Shown: positions 27,942 through 39,014 of the stretch, piece by piece
How the letters are laid out: each line of letters begins with the position of its first letter
Numbering within the stretch: position 1 is the stretch's first letter
Assembly: GCF_004307425.1 (NCBI RefSeq)
Contig: NZ_SEWZ01000004.1
Span: 62,001 to 126,000 of the forward strand
Length of the DNA stretch: 64,000 nucleotides
Direction: 5' to 3'
Origin: Aquirufa antheringensis
GTDB taxonomy: Bacteria > Bacteroidota > Bacteroidia > Cytophagales > Spirosomataceae
The notes under the pieces: generated by a model
What the model saw: the letters and a program-made list of their open reading frames with translations, nothing else
What the model was told of the DNA's origin: nothing
Databases searched by the model: none
Position numbers and translations under genes: made by a program

Positions 27942-30239
27942 TTGAACTATTTGAAAATATTGCTTTTGATTGGATGTTTTTTTCATTTTGATCCAAATGA
28001 AAGTCAAGCGCAATCCCTCACTCCTGCTTCCATACTAGACAGAGCTTTGAGTTCCGCTGAGGAACATGGTAAGTCCATTGGTTCTTTTAAGATGCGTGTT
28101 AAGGTGCAAGAAAAGGCACGATTTAATCAGGTTATTGGTATTGCTCGCAAGCGACTAGTCGCTAAAGAAGGGATTCAAATGGGGCAATGGTATGGGAATC
28201 AAACCATGTCAGAAGTGCAAGTGGGTCATTTGAATCAATTAATCCACGGTATTGAATCTGTTCAGACTTTTCATAAGAAGTATACGAAACCTACGCTTTT
28301 TCTTTGGCCTGATTTTTACCAAGATTATGTGGGAACGTCCTGCGTCTCACCTTTGAGTTATCAAGCGAAATCCTATTACCATTTTAATTTTAAAGGAGAC
28401 ACCTTAGTCGAAGGTAAAGCTTGCTATCAATTTCAAGTAGAGCCTAAAATACGTCGCGACCGTTTATTTAAGGGAACATTAACCTTAGATGAAGCGGGTT
28501 GGTTGGTGCGATTTGAAGGGGCTGTATTTGCAGATGCAATCGATTATTCTTTTGATTTGCAAAATCAAAACTTTCAAGGAAAATGGATTCCTAAAAAGGG
28601 GCAAATTCGACTCTTAGCGGGTTTATTAGGAAGTGATGGCGAATATGTATGGGATCAAGAAACGATAGGGAAACCGTCAGAATGGAAATTTGAAGCTAGC
28701 CTATTTGAAGAGCCCAAAAATGCCAAAGAAACATTAAATATCTCTGCCGTTGCTTTTGATGAAACCTATGCAAACCAGTTTTTGACCAATTTACACGGAT
28801 CCTTATTACGAAAGTGGAAGCAACGTCCCACCTCTAATTTAGTGATGATTGATTCAGTCTATTATAAAACGGCTGAAACAAATACAGTATTGGATCCCGC
28901 ATTTTTCACAGAAGTTCCGGGAATGAAGAATCGCGAGGTGGTGATTGATAGTTTTAAAGTAACCCCTTTTAATCCATCTCAGTTGATTTTAAGTAAGTCC
29001 TTTTATTTTGGGGAATTCAAGCGTGATTATTATCCATTTGAAATCTATTATAAATCGCCGATTTTTGATTCCAATTTTAATACGGTAGAAGGATTTGTAG
29101 CTAATACAGCTTTAGTTTTCAGAAAGCGTTGGTCGCGTTACCATATGTTAGAGGCAGAAGTTTTAGGACGGAGAGCTTTTGGCATAAACCGAAACTCGGG
29201 TCTAGTTAGATTACGCTATCGAGGTGATTCTTTCGATCTAACCGTGACTAATGGGGATTTTGTGGCGCAGTATAATCCGGAGAATACGATCTCTCCCGAG
29301 ATGAATTCACTGTCAACGCTGTTGTTGAAGAACAATCAGATGAAGATTTATCGTTCTAAATTCACTTCGCTGAATTTCACTAAACGCTTCTCTGCTCGCT
29401 TCTTTTTGAAATCGTTAATCGAATATTCGGAACGTTCACAGATGGATAACACAACGGATTATTATTGGATTAACTTCTTGAATCGCGACTTTAAGCCGAA
29501 TAATCCGACGAATTCAGAGTATACCCAGGAAGGATTTGCGACCCATCAATCTTTTATTACTCAGTTACAAGTGGGTTTTAGGCCCTTTTTGACTCAAAGT
29601 TACCGAGCGAATACGCGTCTGACGGATTGGGGTTCCTCTCCCCTGTTATTAGCGAAATACCGGGCTGGGTGGAAAGACGTGGGTGGATCTTTGACTGATT
29701 TTAATCAAGTGGAATTGTCTTATCTACATAATATTGAAGTGAACCCTTGGATTAAGATGGGCTTATTAATTAATGCAGGGACTTTTATTGGAAATAAACC
29801 AGCTTATTTTATCGATTTTAAACATTATAATGGTTCGTTAAACTTAATTCAGGCGGGGGAAATGTTAGCTTCGGAGCGTTTAGTCGGTTATTACCAAAAC
29901 TTTACTTCTGGTACAAATCAGCGATTGAATGTGAATCATTATGCAAATTCCACAGCCGGAGCTTATGTCGAAGCACTGAGCTTCTTTCAATTTTCTAATC
30001 TATGGTTAAAGCCTTTATTAGGAATGAAAAAATTGTACGTAAAGGAAGTGTTAATTGCTAACGCTAATTATGTTCAGAATCAGAATTTACTCTATAATGA
30101 GGTTGGATATGGTCTTGATGGGGTGTTCAAGATCTTTCGATTAGAGGCGATTGCTAACTTTATTAATGGTCAATTTAGTTACATCGGATTTCGAGTAAAT
30201 ATTAATTCAAGAATTCGCATTGGAAATATTCCAGAATAA
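27942..30239 (+). CDS. DUF5686 family outer-membrane protein with a TTG start
   Basis: About 765 residues: an N-terminal signal peptide (core LKILLLIGCFF, cleavage near SQAQS), an export-type N-terminal region and a C-terminal beta-barrel-like part. It shares its architecture with the DUF5686 protein at 19014 (for example IDFKHYNG here and IDYQHFKG there) but lacks the regulatory beta-sandwich domain. Function is unknown. No ATG precedes the signal peptide in frame: a TAA at 27927 closes the frame upstream, so translation must begin at TTG, either 27942 or 27951. The latter gives MKILLLIG, the more typical signal peptide. Confidence 0.75.
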   Translation: MNYLKILLLIGCFFHFDPNESQAQSLTPASILDRALSSAEEHGKSIGSFKMRVKVQEKARFNQVIGIARKRLVAKEGIQMGQWYGNQTMSEVQVGHLNQLIHGIESVQTFHKKYTKPTLFLWPDFYQDYVGTSCVSPLSYQAKSYYHFNFKGDTLVEGKACYQFQVEPKIRRDRLFKGTLTLDEAGWLVRFEGAVFADAIDYSFDLQNQNFQGKWIPKKGQIRLLAGLLGSDGEYVWDQETIGKPSEWKFEASLFEEPKNAKETLNISAVAFDETYANQFLTNLHGSLLRKWKQRPTSNLVMIDSVYYKTAETNTVLDPAFFTEVPGMKNREVVIDSFKVTPFNPSQLILSKSFYFGEFKRDYYPFEIYYKSPIFDSNFNTVEGFVANTALVFRKRWSRYHMLEAEVLGRRAFGINRNSGLVRLRYRGDSFDLTVTNGDFVAQYNPENTISPEMNSLSTLLLKNNQMKIYRSKFTSLNFTKRFSARFFLKSLIEYSERSQMDNTTDYYWINFLNRDFKPNNPTNSEYTQEGFATHQSFITQLQVGFRPFLTQSYRANTRLTDWGSSPLLLAKYRAGWKDVGGSLTDFNQVELSYLHNIEVNPWIKMGLLINAGTFIGNKPAYFIDFKHYNGSLNLIQAGEMLASERLVGYYQNFTSGTNQRLNVNHYANSTAGAYVEALSFFQFSNLWLKPLLGMKKLYVKEVLIANANYVQNQNLLYNEVGYGLDGVFKIFRLEAIANFINGQFSYIGFRVNINSRIRIGNIPE

Positions 30240-30270
30240 TTTTTTTTAGCTTTTCGTCAAATTTTGCCTC

Positions 30271-30298
30271 TTTGTTAAATTTAGAGCCCTTATATTTG
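30271..30298 (+). promoter_or_regulatory. Promoter of topA
   Basis: TTTG at 30271-30274, a 16-nt spacer and TATATTTG at 30291-30298, about 36 nt before the ATG at 30335. Confidence 0.55.
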
Positions 30299-30334
30299 AG
30301 GTCATTTTAAGAATTTCATTTTTTAACCAGCATA

Positions 30335-32824
30335 ATGGCAAAAAATTTAGTCATCGTTGAGTCTCCAGCGAAAGCGAAGACCATAGAAGGATATTTGGGA
30401 AAGGATTTCGTGGTGAAGTCTTCTTTTGGTCACGTACGCGATTTGCCTATTAAAGGAGATAAGGCTATTGATGTGGAGAATGATTTTGCTCCTACTTATG
30501 TGGTGTCTGCAGATAAAACCAAAGTCATTTCTGAGTTAAAAAGTCTAGCGAAATCATCTGAGGAAGTCTGGTTAGCGACGGACGACGACCGGGAGGGAGA
30601 AGCGATTTCGTGGCATCTAAAAGAAGCATTAGGATTAAAGGATAACGCGAAGCGCATTGTTTTCCGCGAAATTACGAAGCCTGCTATCTTACAAGCCATC
30701 ACCCAGCCACGTACCATTGATATGGATTTAGTGAATGCACAGCAGGCGCGTCGGATTATGGATCGCTTGATTGGATTCGAATTATCGCCGGTTCTTTGGT
30801 CTAAAGTGCAAAAAGGTTTGTCTGCTGGTCGTGTACAATCGGTAGCGGTTCGGTTAATTGTAGAACGCGAGCGTGAAATCGAAAATCATGAGGCGGTGGC
30901 CACTTTTAAAGTAGTCGCTCATTTTGATTTACCGGGTAAAAAAGTGTTGAAAGCAGAATTATCGAAGGCTTTTGCCAAAGAAAATGATGCATTAGACTTC
31001 CTGAAAAAATGTGTAGGCGCTGCGTTTAGCATCAAAAGCTTAGAAACGAAACCGGCGAAAAAATCTCCTGCACCTCCATTTACAACTTCTACCTTACAAC
31101 AAGAGGCATCTCGTAAACTAGGTTTTGCCGTGGCGACTACGATGTCTGTCGCCCAAAAACTCTACGAATCAGGTCGCATTACTTATATGCGTACCGATTC
31201 TACGATGTTATCGCAAGAAGCGCGTGATAAGGCGAAAGCGGAAATTGAATCAGCTTATGGCGCTAAATTCCACTACAGTCGTCAATTTAAAACCAAATCA
31301 GAAAGTGCGCAAGAGGCTCACGAAGCCATCCGTCCGACGGATTTTGCGAACCACAGTATCACAGGTGATGCACGCGAGAAGCGTTTATATGAATTAATTT
31401 GGAAGCGGGCGATTGCGTCGCAAATGGCAGACGCCTTGATTGAGCGTACGACCGCTTTGATCGATATTTCAACCACTCCAGAGCTTCTATCTGCTCAAGG
31501 AGAAGTGATTGCTTTTGAAGGTTTCTTGAAGGCCTATTTAGAAGGCAAGGATGACGAGGAAGAGGATGAGAACAAAGATATGTTGCCTCCTTTGAACGTC
31601 GGTCAAGTATTAGCATTAGATGAAATGAAGGCGCAAGAGCGTTTCACTCGTGCTGCGCCACGTTATACGGAGGCAAGTTTAGTGAAGGCTTTGGAAGAAA
31701 AAGGGATCGGTCGTCCTTCGACCTATGCCCCTACCATTTCCACCATCATTAAGCGTGCGTATGTGGTGAAAGAAGATCGCCCAGGAAGGGAGCGTGAATT
31801 CCAAACTTGGGTCCTTTCGAACAACGAAATTGCTGGGAATAAGGCAACGGAGACGGTGGGTACGGAAAAAGCGAAATTATTCCCTACACATATCGGAACT
31901 CTCGTAACGGATTTCTTAGTCGAAAACTTCGAAAACGTGGTCGATTATACGTTTACCGCGGAGATGGAGGATGAATTTGATAACATCGCTAAAGGTAAAT
32001 TAGAGTGGACCGTCTTAATGAAGAATTTCTATAAGTCTTTCCACCAAACGATTGAAGATTCTAAATCTATCAACCGCAGTTCTGTGGGTGGTGGACGTGA
32101 ATTAGGTGTAGATCCGAAAACGGGACGATTAGTGTCTGTTCGTTTAGGGAAATTTGGTCCATTTGTACAGTTAGGAGAATCTTCTGAGGAAGAAAAACCT
32201 GTCTTTGCGAATTTAACGAAGACGCAATCGGTGAGTACATTGACTTTTGAAGAAGCTTTGGCCTTATTAGAACGCCCTAAATTGCCTCGCGAAGTAGGTA
32301 TTCATAACGATATGCCGGTAATTATTGGTGCTGGTAAATTAGGTCCTTATATTAAATACGATGGTAAGTTTACGAGTTTGCCAGATACCCACGATCCCTT
32401 CACGATTGAAATGGATCAAGCGATTGCCGTGATTGCACAAGCCTTGAAAGATGCGGAAGCAGGTGGATTAGGGTATTTTGAGGATTCCTTGATTGAGACG
32501 GGTAAAGGCCGTTTTGGACCTTATGTAAAGCACAATGGCAAATATTATTCGTTAGCCAAAACGGATAATTTAGCTACCATTGATCAAGCTCGTGCGATTG
32601 AATTAATCGAAGCGAAGCGTAAAGTGGAAGCGAATAAGTTTATTAAGGAATTTGCGGAAAATGAAACGGTAAAAGTGGTAAATGGAATGTATGGGCCGTA
32701 TATCCAAATCGGTAAACGCAATGTAAAGATCCCTAAAGGAACCGAACCAGCAGATTTAACATTGGAGGAGTGTTTAGCGCTTGGCGACGCGGCTCCTGCA
32801 CCTAAAAAAGCACGTAAAAAATAA
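30335..32824 (+). CDS. topA: DNA topoisomerase I
   Basis: Type IA topoisomerase relaxing negative supercoils; 829 residues. The N-terminal TOPRIM domain has [14 protein letters not shown] near residue 86, and the active-site tyrosine is in ITYMRTDST near residue 288. Instead of zinc-finger cysteines, the C-terminus carries four TopoI_C-type repeats built on GxFGPFV/GPYIK (residues about 600-820), as in many Bacteroidota. It ends in a basic KKARKK tail. folD follows after 4 nt. Confidence 0.96.
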   Translation: MAKNLVIVESPAKAKTIEGYLGKDFVVKSSFGHVRDLPIKGDKAIDVENDFAPTYVVSADKTKVISELKSLAKSSEEVWLATDDDREGEAISWHLKEALGLKDNAKRIVFREITKPAILQAITQPRTIDMDLVNAQQARRIMDRLIGFELSPVLWSKVQKGLSAGRVQSVAVRLIVEREREIENHEAVATFKVVAHFDLPGKKVLKAELSKAFAKENDALDFLKKCVGAAFSIKSLETKPAKKSPAPPFTTSTLQQEASRKLGFAVATTMSVAQKLYESGRITYMRTDSTMLSQEARDKAKAEIESAYGAKFHYSRQFKTKSESAQEAHEAIRPTDFANHSITGDAREKRLYELIWKRAIASQMADALIERTTALIDISTTPELLSAQGEVIAFEGFLKAYLEGKDDEEEDENKDMLPPLNVGQVLALDEMKAQERFTRAAPRYTEASLVKALEEKGIGRPSTYAPTISTIIKRAYVVKEDRPGREREFQTWVLSNNEIAGNKATETVGTEKAKLFPTHIGTLVTDFLVENFENVVDYTFTAEMEDEFDNIAKGKLEWTVLMKNFYKSFHQTIEDSKSINRSSVGGGRELGVDPKTGRLVSVRLGKFGPFVQLGESSEEEKPVFANLTKTQSVSTLTFEEALALLERPKLPREVGIHNDMPVIIGAGKLGPYIKYDGKFTSLPDTHDPFTIEMDQAIAVIAQALKDAEAGGLGYFEDSLIETGKGRFGPYVKHNGKYYSLAKTDNLATIDQARAIELIEAKRKVEANKFIKEFAENETVKVVNGMYGPYIQIGKRNVKIPKGTEPADLTLEECLALGDAAPAPKKARKK

Positions 32825-32828
32825 GCAT

Positions 32829-33719
32829 ATGAGTCAGATTATTGATGGAAAGATGGTCGCTGAAACGATGAAAGTCGCGATCGGTGAAGAAGTAAAACAA
32901 ATGGTCGCTGCGGGCCAAAAAGCCCCTCATCTCGTGGCTATACTCGTGGGTAACAACGGCGCCTCAGAAACCTATGTGGCCAATAAAGTGAAGTCATGTG
33001 AGGAACTAGGTTTTGCCTCTACCCTGTTGCGTTTTGATCCATCGATCTCTGAGGCTGATTTATTAGCGGAAGTACAAAAAGTGAACGACAATCCGGATAT
33101 GGATGGTTTAATCGTTCAATTACCACTTCCAAAGCACATTAATCCAGATAAAGTGATGGAAACGATTCATCCGTCTAAGGACGTTGATGGTTTCCATCCG
33201 ATCAATATAGGTCGCATGGCGAAAGGATTGCCGGCATATATCTCTGCCACTCCGCAAGGAGTGTTGGATTTATTAGCTTATTACAAGATTGAAACAGCAG
33301 GAAAGCATTGCGTGGTAGTAGGTCGTTCTCAAATTGTGGGTTTACCTATGTCCATCTTAATGCAGCGCAATCACCCGGTGGGTAACTGTACGGTTACCTT
33401 AACGCATTCTAGAACGACTAATTTAGCAGAAATTTGTTCTCAAGGGGATATTGTTATTGCGGCCTTGGGTATACCAGAGTTTATCAAAGCAGCACACATC
33501 AAACCGGGAGCCGTTGTGATCGACGTAGGTTTAACGCGAGTGGAAGATGCAACAAAGAAATCAGGTTTTGCTTTAAAGGGTGATGTGGATTTCGATGATG
33601 TAGCTCCTAAATGCTCATATATTACGCCTGTACCCAAAGGTGTAGGTCCTATGACCATCGTTTCCTTAATGAAAAACACGCTTTTAGCTGCTAAAGGCGT
33701 GATTTATCCGAAAAACTAA
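32829..33719 (+). CDS. folD: Bifunctional methylenetetrahydrofolate dehydrogenase/cyclohydrolase
   Basis: Interconverts 5,10-methylene- and 10-formyl-tetrahydrofolate; 296 residues from the ATG at 32829, which follows topA by 4 nt. A longer frame starts inside topA and is rejected. The catalytic lysine segment YVANKVKSC is near residue 47, the substrate motif [12 protein letters not shown] near residue 120, and the NADP-binding [12 protein letters not shown] near residue 162. The stop codon overlaps the convergent methyltransferase gene by 4 bp. Confidence 0.95.
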   Translation: MSQIIDGKMVAETMKVAIGEEVKQMVAAGQKAPHLVAILVGNNGASETYVANKVKSCEELGFASTLLRFDPSISEADLLAEVQKVNDNPDMDGLIVQLPLPKHINPDKVMETIHPSKDVDGFHPINIGRMAKGLPAYISATPQGVLDLLAYYKIETAGKHCVVVGRSQIVGLPMSILMQRNHPVGNCTVTLTHSRTTNLAEICSQGDIVIAALGIPEFIKAAHIKPGAVVIDVGLTRVEDATKKSGFALKGDVDFDDVAPKCSYITPVPKGVGPMTIVSLMKNTLLAAKGVIYPKN

Positions 33720-34621
33720 GACTGATATAGATAGCGATAAAAGACTCCTAAGGGGAGTTTTTTATCGTATTCATCGTTCAAATAGATCTCTCCTGATTCT
33801 GCCTTTTCTGGCACATTGAAAATACCTTTCATTAAATTTTCAACAACTAAGGTAGAAAAGCCTAAGGAATAGACATTCGTTAAAAGGATGTGTTCTTTCG
33901 GATCTAATATCTCCTTCACAGAACGTAACATATCATCGATTTGCTCTTCTAATACCCATTTTTCTCCTTCTGGACCGCGTCCATAGGCTGGAGGATCTAA
34001 CAGGATACCTTGATAGAAATTACCGCGTCTGGCTTCACGTTTCACGAATTTAAGCGCATCTTCAGCCATCCAACGGATATTGTCAAGCTTGGAGACTTCC
34101 ATGTTCTCTCTCGCCCAGGATAAAACGGGTTTTACCGAATCCACGTGTGTGACCTCAGCGCCCACCTGCTTGCAGGCTAAACTCGCACCGCCTGTATAGG
34201 CGAATAAGTTTAGGATTTTAGGTTTAGGTGTTTTTAACAAAGGAATGTTTTTTGCCAAAAACTCCCAGTTCGATGCTTGCTCCGGAAATATCCCCACGTG
34301 TTTAAAGGAAGACAAGGAAATCTTAAAATTTAGATCCAAAGTCTCCGATTGATACGGCATAAACCATTTATCCGGTACGCCTTTCTTTACTTCCCAAACA
34401 CCGCGTTCATTGCTTCCCTTTTCTTTTTTGAAATAAGCATTCGCCTTACTAGCCCAAAATTCTTCAGATAATGATTTTTGCCAAACAGCCTGAGGTTCAG
34501 GTCGTCTCACCACAAAAGCCCCAAATTGCTCGAGCTTTTCGAACCCACCGGAGTCAATTAATTCGTAATTTTTACCCCAAAATGCGGGTGTTTCAATGGC
34601 AATAGAAGCTGAATTTTTCAA
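33716..34621 (-). CDS. Class I SAM-dependent methyltransferase, RlmI-like
   Basis: A 301-residue enzyme of the Methyltrans_SAM family, related to the catalytic part of the 23S rRNA methyltransferases RlmI/RlmK. Motif I is [13 protein letters not shown] near residue 141, and the catalytic DPPAYGRG is near residue 211. The N-terminal half lacks a recognisable PUA domain, so the target (rRNA or other) is uncertain. It is the last gene of a leftward operon with the genes to 37918, and is 3 nt from its upstream neighbour. Confidence 0.82.
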   Translation of the reverse strand: MKNSASIAIETPAFWGKNYELIDSGGFEKLEQFGAFVVRRPEPQAVWQKSLSEEFWASKANAYFKKEKGSNERGVWEVKKGVPDKWFMPYQSETLDLNFKISLSSFKHVGIFPEQASNWEFLAKNIPLLKTPKPKILNLFAYTGGASLACKQVGAEVTHVDSVKPVLSWARENMEVSKLDNIRWMAEDALKFVKREARRGNFYQGILLDPPAYGRGPEGEKWVLEEQIDDMLRSVKEILDPKEHILLTNVYSLGFSTLVVENLMKGIFNVPEKAESGEIYLNDEYDKKLPLGVFYRYLYQS

Positions 34622-34624
34622 ATT

Positions 34625-36229
34625 TTAGGGGTTCAATGGGATTTTAGTTAGGAAATAAACGGAGCGTCTTCCTTCCTCTGAATTGTTAATGGTTTGGTTG
34701 CCTGAAGCGATAAAGTGATTGCTGTACCAATAATGTAAATCTGATTTTTCTTGACGGCGGATTTTATCACCCTCATTTTGAGTACTTAATTCCTGTATTT
34801 TTTCATCGCCCGATTGACCCTCTGCGCTGATGTATTTAGAAATGATGTTGTTCCCTCTTTGGTAAGATAAAGTCAACATATCTCCATGTAAGGAGGTCTT
34901 TATTTTTTGAATCAACTTATCCTCTTTGATATTATTCAAATCGATGGATTGATCCCACAATACGTTACCTTTTTCATCTAATTCAGCGATGACTGCGTGG
35001 GTATAAATCCAACCATCAAATTGCTGTGAATTACTAAAGGAATTGTATCCTCTGTATCCCCAAGGGCTATAATAGCTGGAAAATGGCGAATACAATCCGT
35101 AATTTCCGTAGCCCCAACGATAGGGATTATAAAGCATATTCCATGGGGAATAAAGTCCACCACCTAGCATTCCTAAGGTTCCACCAAAAGGAGAATAATT
35201 CACATATTTATAATCCGGATAAAAGGCTTCCGCTACGACGATATAATGGTCCCCTTTTTTAATGATTTCATGCATTAATAAGCGATAATCCAATCGAAGC
35301 TCCTCCCCTTTTTCTTCTTTCGATTTAATCTTTTTCTCTTGTTTATTCTTTTGCTTTTCACCTAAGAAATTAAAGAAGTTCGTAAACTGGGTAAAGCTTG
35401 TAAACTTGGATTCCTGTAAATCACCATCCAGATAGGAACTGAAATACAATCCTTGAGAACTAGGTCCTTTAGAAGATCCAATAGATCCTTTGTGGCCATA
35501 GGTACCCACTACTACCTGCAAGGAATCGTTCAGTTGAGTGGATTTAGCATTCATTTGAGCGTACTCCTCTTTCGGGTTCATCGTAATTTGCCCTAATTGA
35601 TTCCCATCCTCATCAAAGGATTTCAAAATTAGTTGGTAGTTCTTTGCCTTTTTACCTACGGAATAGACCACATTGATTTGCTGCTGTGTCGTATCTAAAT
35701 CCATCGACTGGATTTCTGCTTGACCATTCACCACAGCTGGAAGTATGCGCGTTCTTTTTTCACTTAAATTGGTAAAAAGAATAACCGGGGTATTATTCAC
35801 AATTCCTCCGATAAAGAGCGATTGATTTAAAGCCTTGAAGTTTGAAATTTCCATTTTTTCTACGGAGAAAATTTGGAATTTTTCTAGTTTACCATCAGTC
35901 GGGTTAACACGAACGATGTAATAATTATTGCTTTTAAATCGACTGAATAGTAAGTATAGATTATTTCCATCGTAGCAATGTGTGACAAAATCAAGATTCC
36001 CTTCGATACTACCCTGGTTCATCCAAACCTGCTCTAAATTCGTGTTGAATTTTCGAATGTTGAATTCTGATTTGCCTACTTGTGTTAATACGATAACCCC
36101 TTTTTCCCCTAGAGGAATGGAAAAGGTTTCTAATTGTCCTGCGATAGGAATCTCAATTCGCTTGATTTCTTGAGCGTTTGCCGCTAGGCCACAAAGAAGT
36201 AAAACAATGAGTAGACGGATCGATTTCAT
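34625..36229 (-). CDS. Exported protein with a Tyr/Gly/Pro-rich insert, unknown function
   Basis: A 534-residue protein, not recognised. It has a clear signal peptide (MKSIRLLIVLLLCGLAANAQ) and then beta-rich sequence suggestive of a propeller-like fold (residues 25-290). A lysine/glutamate-rich linker follows (about 290-312). Residues about 340-400 are low-complexity, dominated by Y, G, P, S and W with repeated YSPF, YSPW and YNPY tetrapeptides; the sequence then returns to ordinary beta-rich composition. The insert resembles amyloid- or adhesion-type sequences, but that is conjecture. It is inside the menB-EVE operon. Confidence 0.75.
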   Translation of the reverse strand: MKSIRLLIVLLLCGLAANAQEIKRIEIPIAGQLETFSIPLGEKGVIVLTQVGKSEFNIRKFNTNLEQVWMNQGSIEGNLDFVTHCYDGNNLYLLFSRFKSNNYYIVRVNPTDGKLEKFQIFSVEKMEISNFKALNQSLFIGGIVNNTPVILFTNLSEKRTRILPAVVNGQAEIQSMDLDTTQQQINVVYSVGKKAKNYQLILKSFDEDGNQLGQITMNPKEEYAQMNAKSTQLNDSLQVVVGTYGHKGSIGSSKGPSSQGLYFSSYLDGDLQESKFTSFTQFTNFFNFLGEKQKNKQEKKIKSKEEKGEELRLDYRLLMHEIIKKGDHYIVVAEAFYPDYKYVNYSPFGGTLGMLGGGLYSPWNMLYNPYRWGYGNYGLYSPFSSYYSPWGYRGYNSFSNSQQFDGWIYTHAVIAELDEKGNVLWDQSIDLNNIKEDKLIQKIKTSLHGDMLTLSYQRGNNIISKYISAEGQSGDEKIQELSTQNEGDKIRRQEKSDLHYWYSNHFIASGNQTINNSEEGRRSVYFLTKIPLNP

Positions 36230-36232
36230 CTG

Positions 36233-36637
36233 TTATTCAGCTAGGCTTAAAATAATATCGAATTCTGCTTTTGCGACGGGCGTTACCGATAAACGGGATT
36301 GTTTGATGAGTGCTAGACCGGATAAGCGATCGTCAGCTTTCATCGTTTTCAGGGTTACGGTTTTAGCGAATTTTTTCACAGGAATTAATTCGACTACCAC
36401 CCAGCGCGGATCTTCTGTGGTCGGGTCTGGAAAATGTTCTTTTTGCACTTCGGCTAAACCTACTACTTCCATCCCTTCGTTTGAATGGTAAAAAAAGACC
36501 CAATCGCCCTTTTTCATCGCCATCATATTATTCCGGGCTTGGTAATTTCGCACCCCATCCCAAACAGATTTCCCCTCCTTAACGAAATCATCCCAAGAAT
36601 ATTTGAACGGTTCTGATTTAACTAACCAATAATTCAT
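36233..36637 (-). CDS. EVE domain protein
   Basis: A 134-residue single-domain protein of the EVE family (PUA-like fold), starting MNYWLVKSEPFKYSWDDF. It has the VWDGVRNYQARNNM and GDWVFFYHSN segments that line the pocket for modified bases in this fold. Stand-alone EVE proteins are thought to bind modified nucleotides in RNA or DNA. It lies 2 nt after menB and 3 nt before the exported-protein gene. No restriction or modification genes are nearby. Confidence 0.9.
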   Translation of the reverse strand: MNYWLVKSEPFKYSWDDFVKEGKSVWDGVRNYQARNNMMAMKKGDWVFFYHSNEGMEVVGLAEVQKEHFPDPTTEDPRWVVVELIPVKKFAKTVTLKTMKADDRLSGLALIKQSRLSVTPVAKAEFDIILSLAE

Positions 36638-36639
36638 AT

Positions 36640-37464
36640 TTAGGGGAATTTAGGGAATTTAGAGAAGTCTGGTTTACGCTTTTCGAGGAAGGCATTCTTA
36701 CCTTCTTTGGCCTCGTCAGATAAATAATACAAGAGTGTGGCGTTACCGGCTAATTCTTGAATACCCGCCTGTCCGTCTAATTCCGCGTTGAACGCAGATT
36801 TCAACATGCGAAGCGCTAAAGGACTTTTTTCCAAAATCTTCTCACACCACTCCACCGTCGTTTTTTCCAAGTCTTCTAAAGGAACTACTTTATTCACTAA
36901 TCCCATTTGAAGCGCGTCTGACGCGTCATATTGATCACATAGTAACCAGATTTCTCTTGCTTTCTTTTGACCTACTACTCGTGCTAAATAAGAAGCACCA
37001 AAACCTCCATCAAAAGAACCTACATTAGGTCCTGTTTGTCCAAAACGTGCATTTTCTGCGGCTATCGATAAGTCACAGATGACGTGTAAAACATGTCCGC
37101 CACCTATCGCCCAACCAGCCACCATCGCCACCACAGGCTTCGGAATGGTTCTGATTTGACGTTGAAGATCTAACACATTTAAGCGTGGTACAGCATCTTT
37201 CCCTACATATCCGCCGTCTCCGCGTACGCTTTGATCCCCACCAGAACAGAAGGCTTTGCCTCCCTCACCTGTTAAAATAATCACACCTACACGCGTATCT
37301 TGACGCGCTAACTCCATCGCTTCAGACATCTCCTGCACCGTTAATGGCGTAAATGCGTTGTGTTTGTGCGGGCGATTAATGGAGATTTTAGCAATTCCAT
37401 TATAGAATTGAAATAAGATATCCTCGTAGGTTTTAATGGTTTCCCAAGGAAAAGATGAGATCAT
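36640..37464 (-). CDS. menB: 1,4-dihydroxy-2-naphthoyl-CoA synthase
   Basis: Crotonase-fold enzyme of menaquinone synthesis that closes the naphthoquinol ring from O-succinylbenzoyl-CoA; 274 residues. I start at the ATG at 37464, which leaves 4 nt after the upstream stop codon; the ATG at 37494 would overlap DUF2452. Family signatures: [15 protein letters not shown] near residue 87, [11 protein letters not shown] near residue 122 and [13 protein letters not shown] near residue 155. menE, the preceding step, is divergently encoded 540 bp away. Confidence 0.95.
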   Translation of the reverse strand: MISSFPWETIKTYEDILFQFYNGIAKISINRPHKHNAFTPLTVQEMSEAMELARQDTRVGVIILTGEGGKAFCSGGDQSVRGDGGYVGKDAVPRLNVLDLQRQIRTIPKPVVAMVAGWAIGGGHVLHVICDLSIAAENARFGQTGPNVGSFDGGFGASYLARVVGQKKAREIWLLCDQYDASDALQMGLVNKVVPLEDLEKTTVEWCEKILEKSPLALRMLKSAFNAELDGQAGIQELAGNATLLYYLSDEAKEGKNAFLEKRKPDFSKFPKFP

Positions 37465-37468
37465 AGAT

Positions 37469-37918
37469 TTACTGGTTTGATTCGTTGTATTCAACCTCCC
37501 ACGTATGGTCGGCTAATAAAGTTACTTTAGCTAAAAAACGGCTGTATTTGAATGAGCGGCCCCATTCTTCTGGTGCTACCAGAGAAAGCAGGTCTGCTCC
37601 ATTCTCTTTTTCGTATAAATAATAGGTCTCGCTAATGATGGGTTCGAAGCCCATGGCGGCATCATAAATGCGCTCGGATATTTCTTTTCGATCGGCTAAT
37701 AATTTCGCCTGACGTGCCAAAACCTCCATTTGTTCATACAACTGGTTCATTTGGCGATCCGTTTGCTGGCGCATGGCCAGCATGGAACGTCCTTTCACCT
37801 TACCCATGTCGTCCGGTTTAATAACCGCTCCTCCTGCTGTATGAGCATACGGTAGTAAACCAGGATTTTCGGCTACTTTATCAGGATTGATGGGATTAAA
37901 AAATGCTTCTTCTGACAT
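37469..37918 (-). CDS. DUF2452 family protein
   Basis: A 149-residue cytoplasmic protein matching the DUF2452 family as I know it ([24 protein letters not shown] at the N-terminus, then a helical Gln-rich middle). Function is unknown. It is the first gene of the leftward menB operon and is divergent from menE. No clear -7 box was found for it. Confidence 0.75.
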   Translation of the reverse strand: MSEEAFFNPINPDKVAENPGLLPYAHTAGGAVIKPDDMGKVKGRSMLAMRQQTDRQMNQLYEQMEVLARQAKLLADRKEISERIYDAAMGFEPIISETYYLYEKENGADLLSLVAPEEWGRSFKYSRFLAKVTLLADHTWEVEYNESNQ

Positions 37919-37977
37919 AAATGGGGCTTGCTAAAGGGTGTACCTTCATTAACCTACGAAATTAGAGAATGTTTGGT

Positions 37978-37985
37978 TAATTTTG
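37978..37985 (+). promoter_or_regulatory. -7 promoter element of menE
   Basis: TAATTTTG ending 18 nt before the ATG at 38004. It covers a TTG (37983) that could otherwise be taken as an earlier start codon, which argues for the ATG. Confidence 0.55.
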
Positions 37986-38003
37986 GAAAGATTCTCTAAT
38001 TAT

Positions 38004-39014
38004 ATGCGTCACCTGGCTTCACTCTTCTTGGATTTCCCTGTTGCTGAAACAGAATTTGAACAGCAAGTTTTTACTTTTTGTCAGGCTTGGCGAGCGGGTC
38101 AAACGGAATTTACCTTTCATACTTCAGGTTCAACGGGAGAACCAAAGCCCATTGTAATATCTCGCGAGCGCCTGTATGTTTCGGCGAAGACGACTGGAGA
38201 TTGGTTGAAATTAGAGAAAGGAGATGCGGCTTTGTTATCCCTTTCTCCTCTGTATATAGCTGGAGCAATGGTCTTAGTACGTGCTTTGGTACACGATTTA
38301 TCTTTGATTTTAGTCGAACCTTGCCAAAACCCCTTAAGCCAGATTCCTCCGACTGACATTCATTTAGCTTCTTTTGTTCCCACGCAATGGGCTACCATGC
38401 TCGATTCAGGAATTCACCTCAGCGACTATTTTAAACAGGCAAAAGGTGTGCTATTAGGTGGCGCCCCCTTACCTGACAGCTTGCGAAAAGACTACGGTTT
38501 TCCTGTTTATGAAACTTATGGTATGACCGAAACGGTTTCCCATATTGCCTACAGGACTTGGAATCAGTCCTATTTTCAAACATTGCCAGGTGTCCAAATC
38601 GCTCAGACTGACGAAGATTGTATATTGATTTGTGCTCCGACGACCGAAAACAAATGGATAGAGACAAGAGATGTGGTTGAACTGGTGGCCGCGGGTCAAT
38701 TTGTCTTAAAAGGACGTTTAGATCGTGTCATTAATTCTGGCGGTATCAAGTTACAACCAGAGAAAATAGAACAAGTATATCGTTCATTGACCTCCTTGCC
38801 CCTTTTTGTAGCGGGAATTCCGGACGCATTTTGGGGAAATAAATTGGTTTTGTTTTTGGAATCCTCCATGCCTATGTCATTTTCCGTAGAGCCGGGGCTG
38901 CTCAGTTCTGCAGAGATTCCCAAAGAAATCATTTGCCTTCCTTCTTTTATTAAAACCGCGAGTGCTAAAATTGATACGGCGAAAACCGTAGCTTTGTATC
39001 TTAATTCCCTTTAG
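38004..39014 (+). CDS. menE: O-succinylbenzoate-CoA ligase (AMP-binding)
   Basis: Adenylate-forming enzyme that activates O-succinylbenzoate with CoA for menaquinone synthesis. It is 336 residues, short for the superfamily but normal for Bacteroidota MenE. The phosphate loop is FHTSGSTGEPKPI near residue 37, the A5 motif YETYGMTETVSH near residue 170, and the A7/A8 region LKGRLDRVINSGGIKLQPE near residue 235. Start chosen from the promoter position. The next gene begins immediately after its stop codon. Confidence 0.9.
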   Translation: MRHLASLFLDFPVAETEFEQQVFTFCQAWRAGQTEFTFHTSGSTGEPKPIVISRERLYVSAKTTGDWLKLEKGDAALLSLSPLYIAGAMVLVRALVHDLSLILVEPCQNPLSQIPPTDIHLASFVPTQWATMLDSGIHLSDYFKQAKGVLLGGAPLPDSLRKDYGFPVYETYGMTETVSHIAYRTWNQSYFQTLPGVQIAQTDEDCILICAPTTENKWIETRDVVELVAAGQFVLKGRLDRVINSGGIKLQPEKIEQVYRSLTSLPLFVAGIPDAFWGNKLVLFLESSMPMSFSVEPGLLSSAEIPKEIICLPSFIKTASAKIDTAKTVALYLNSL

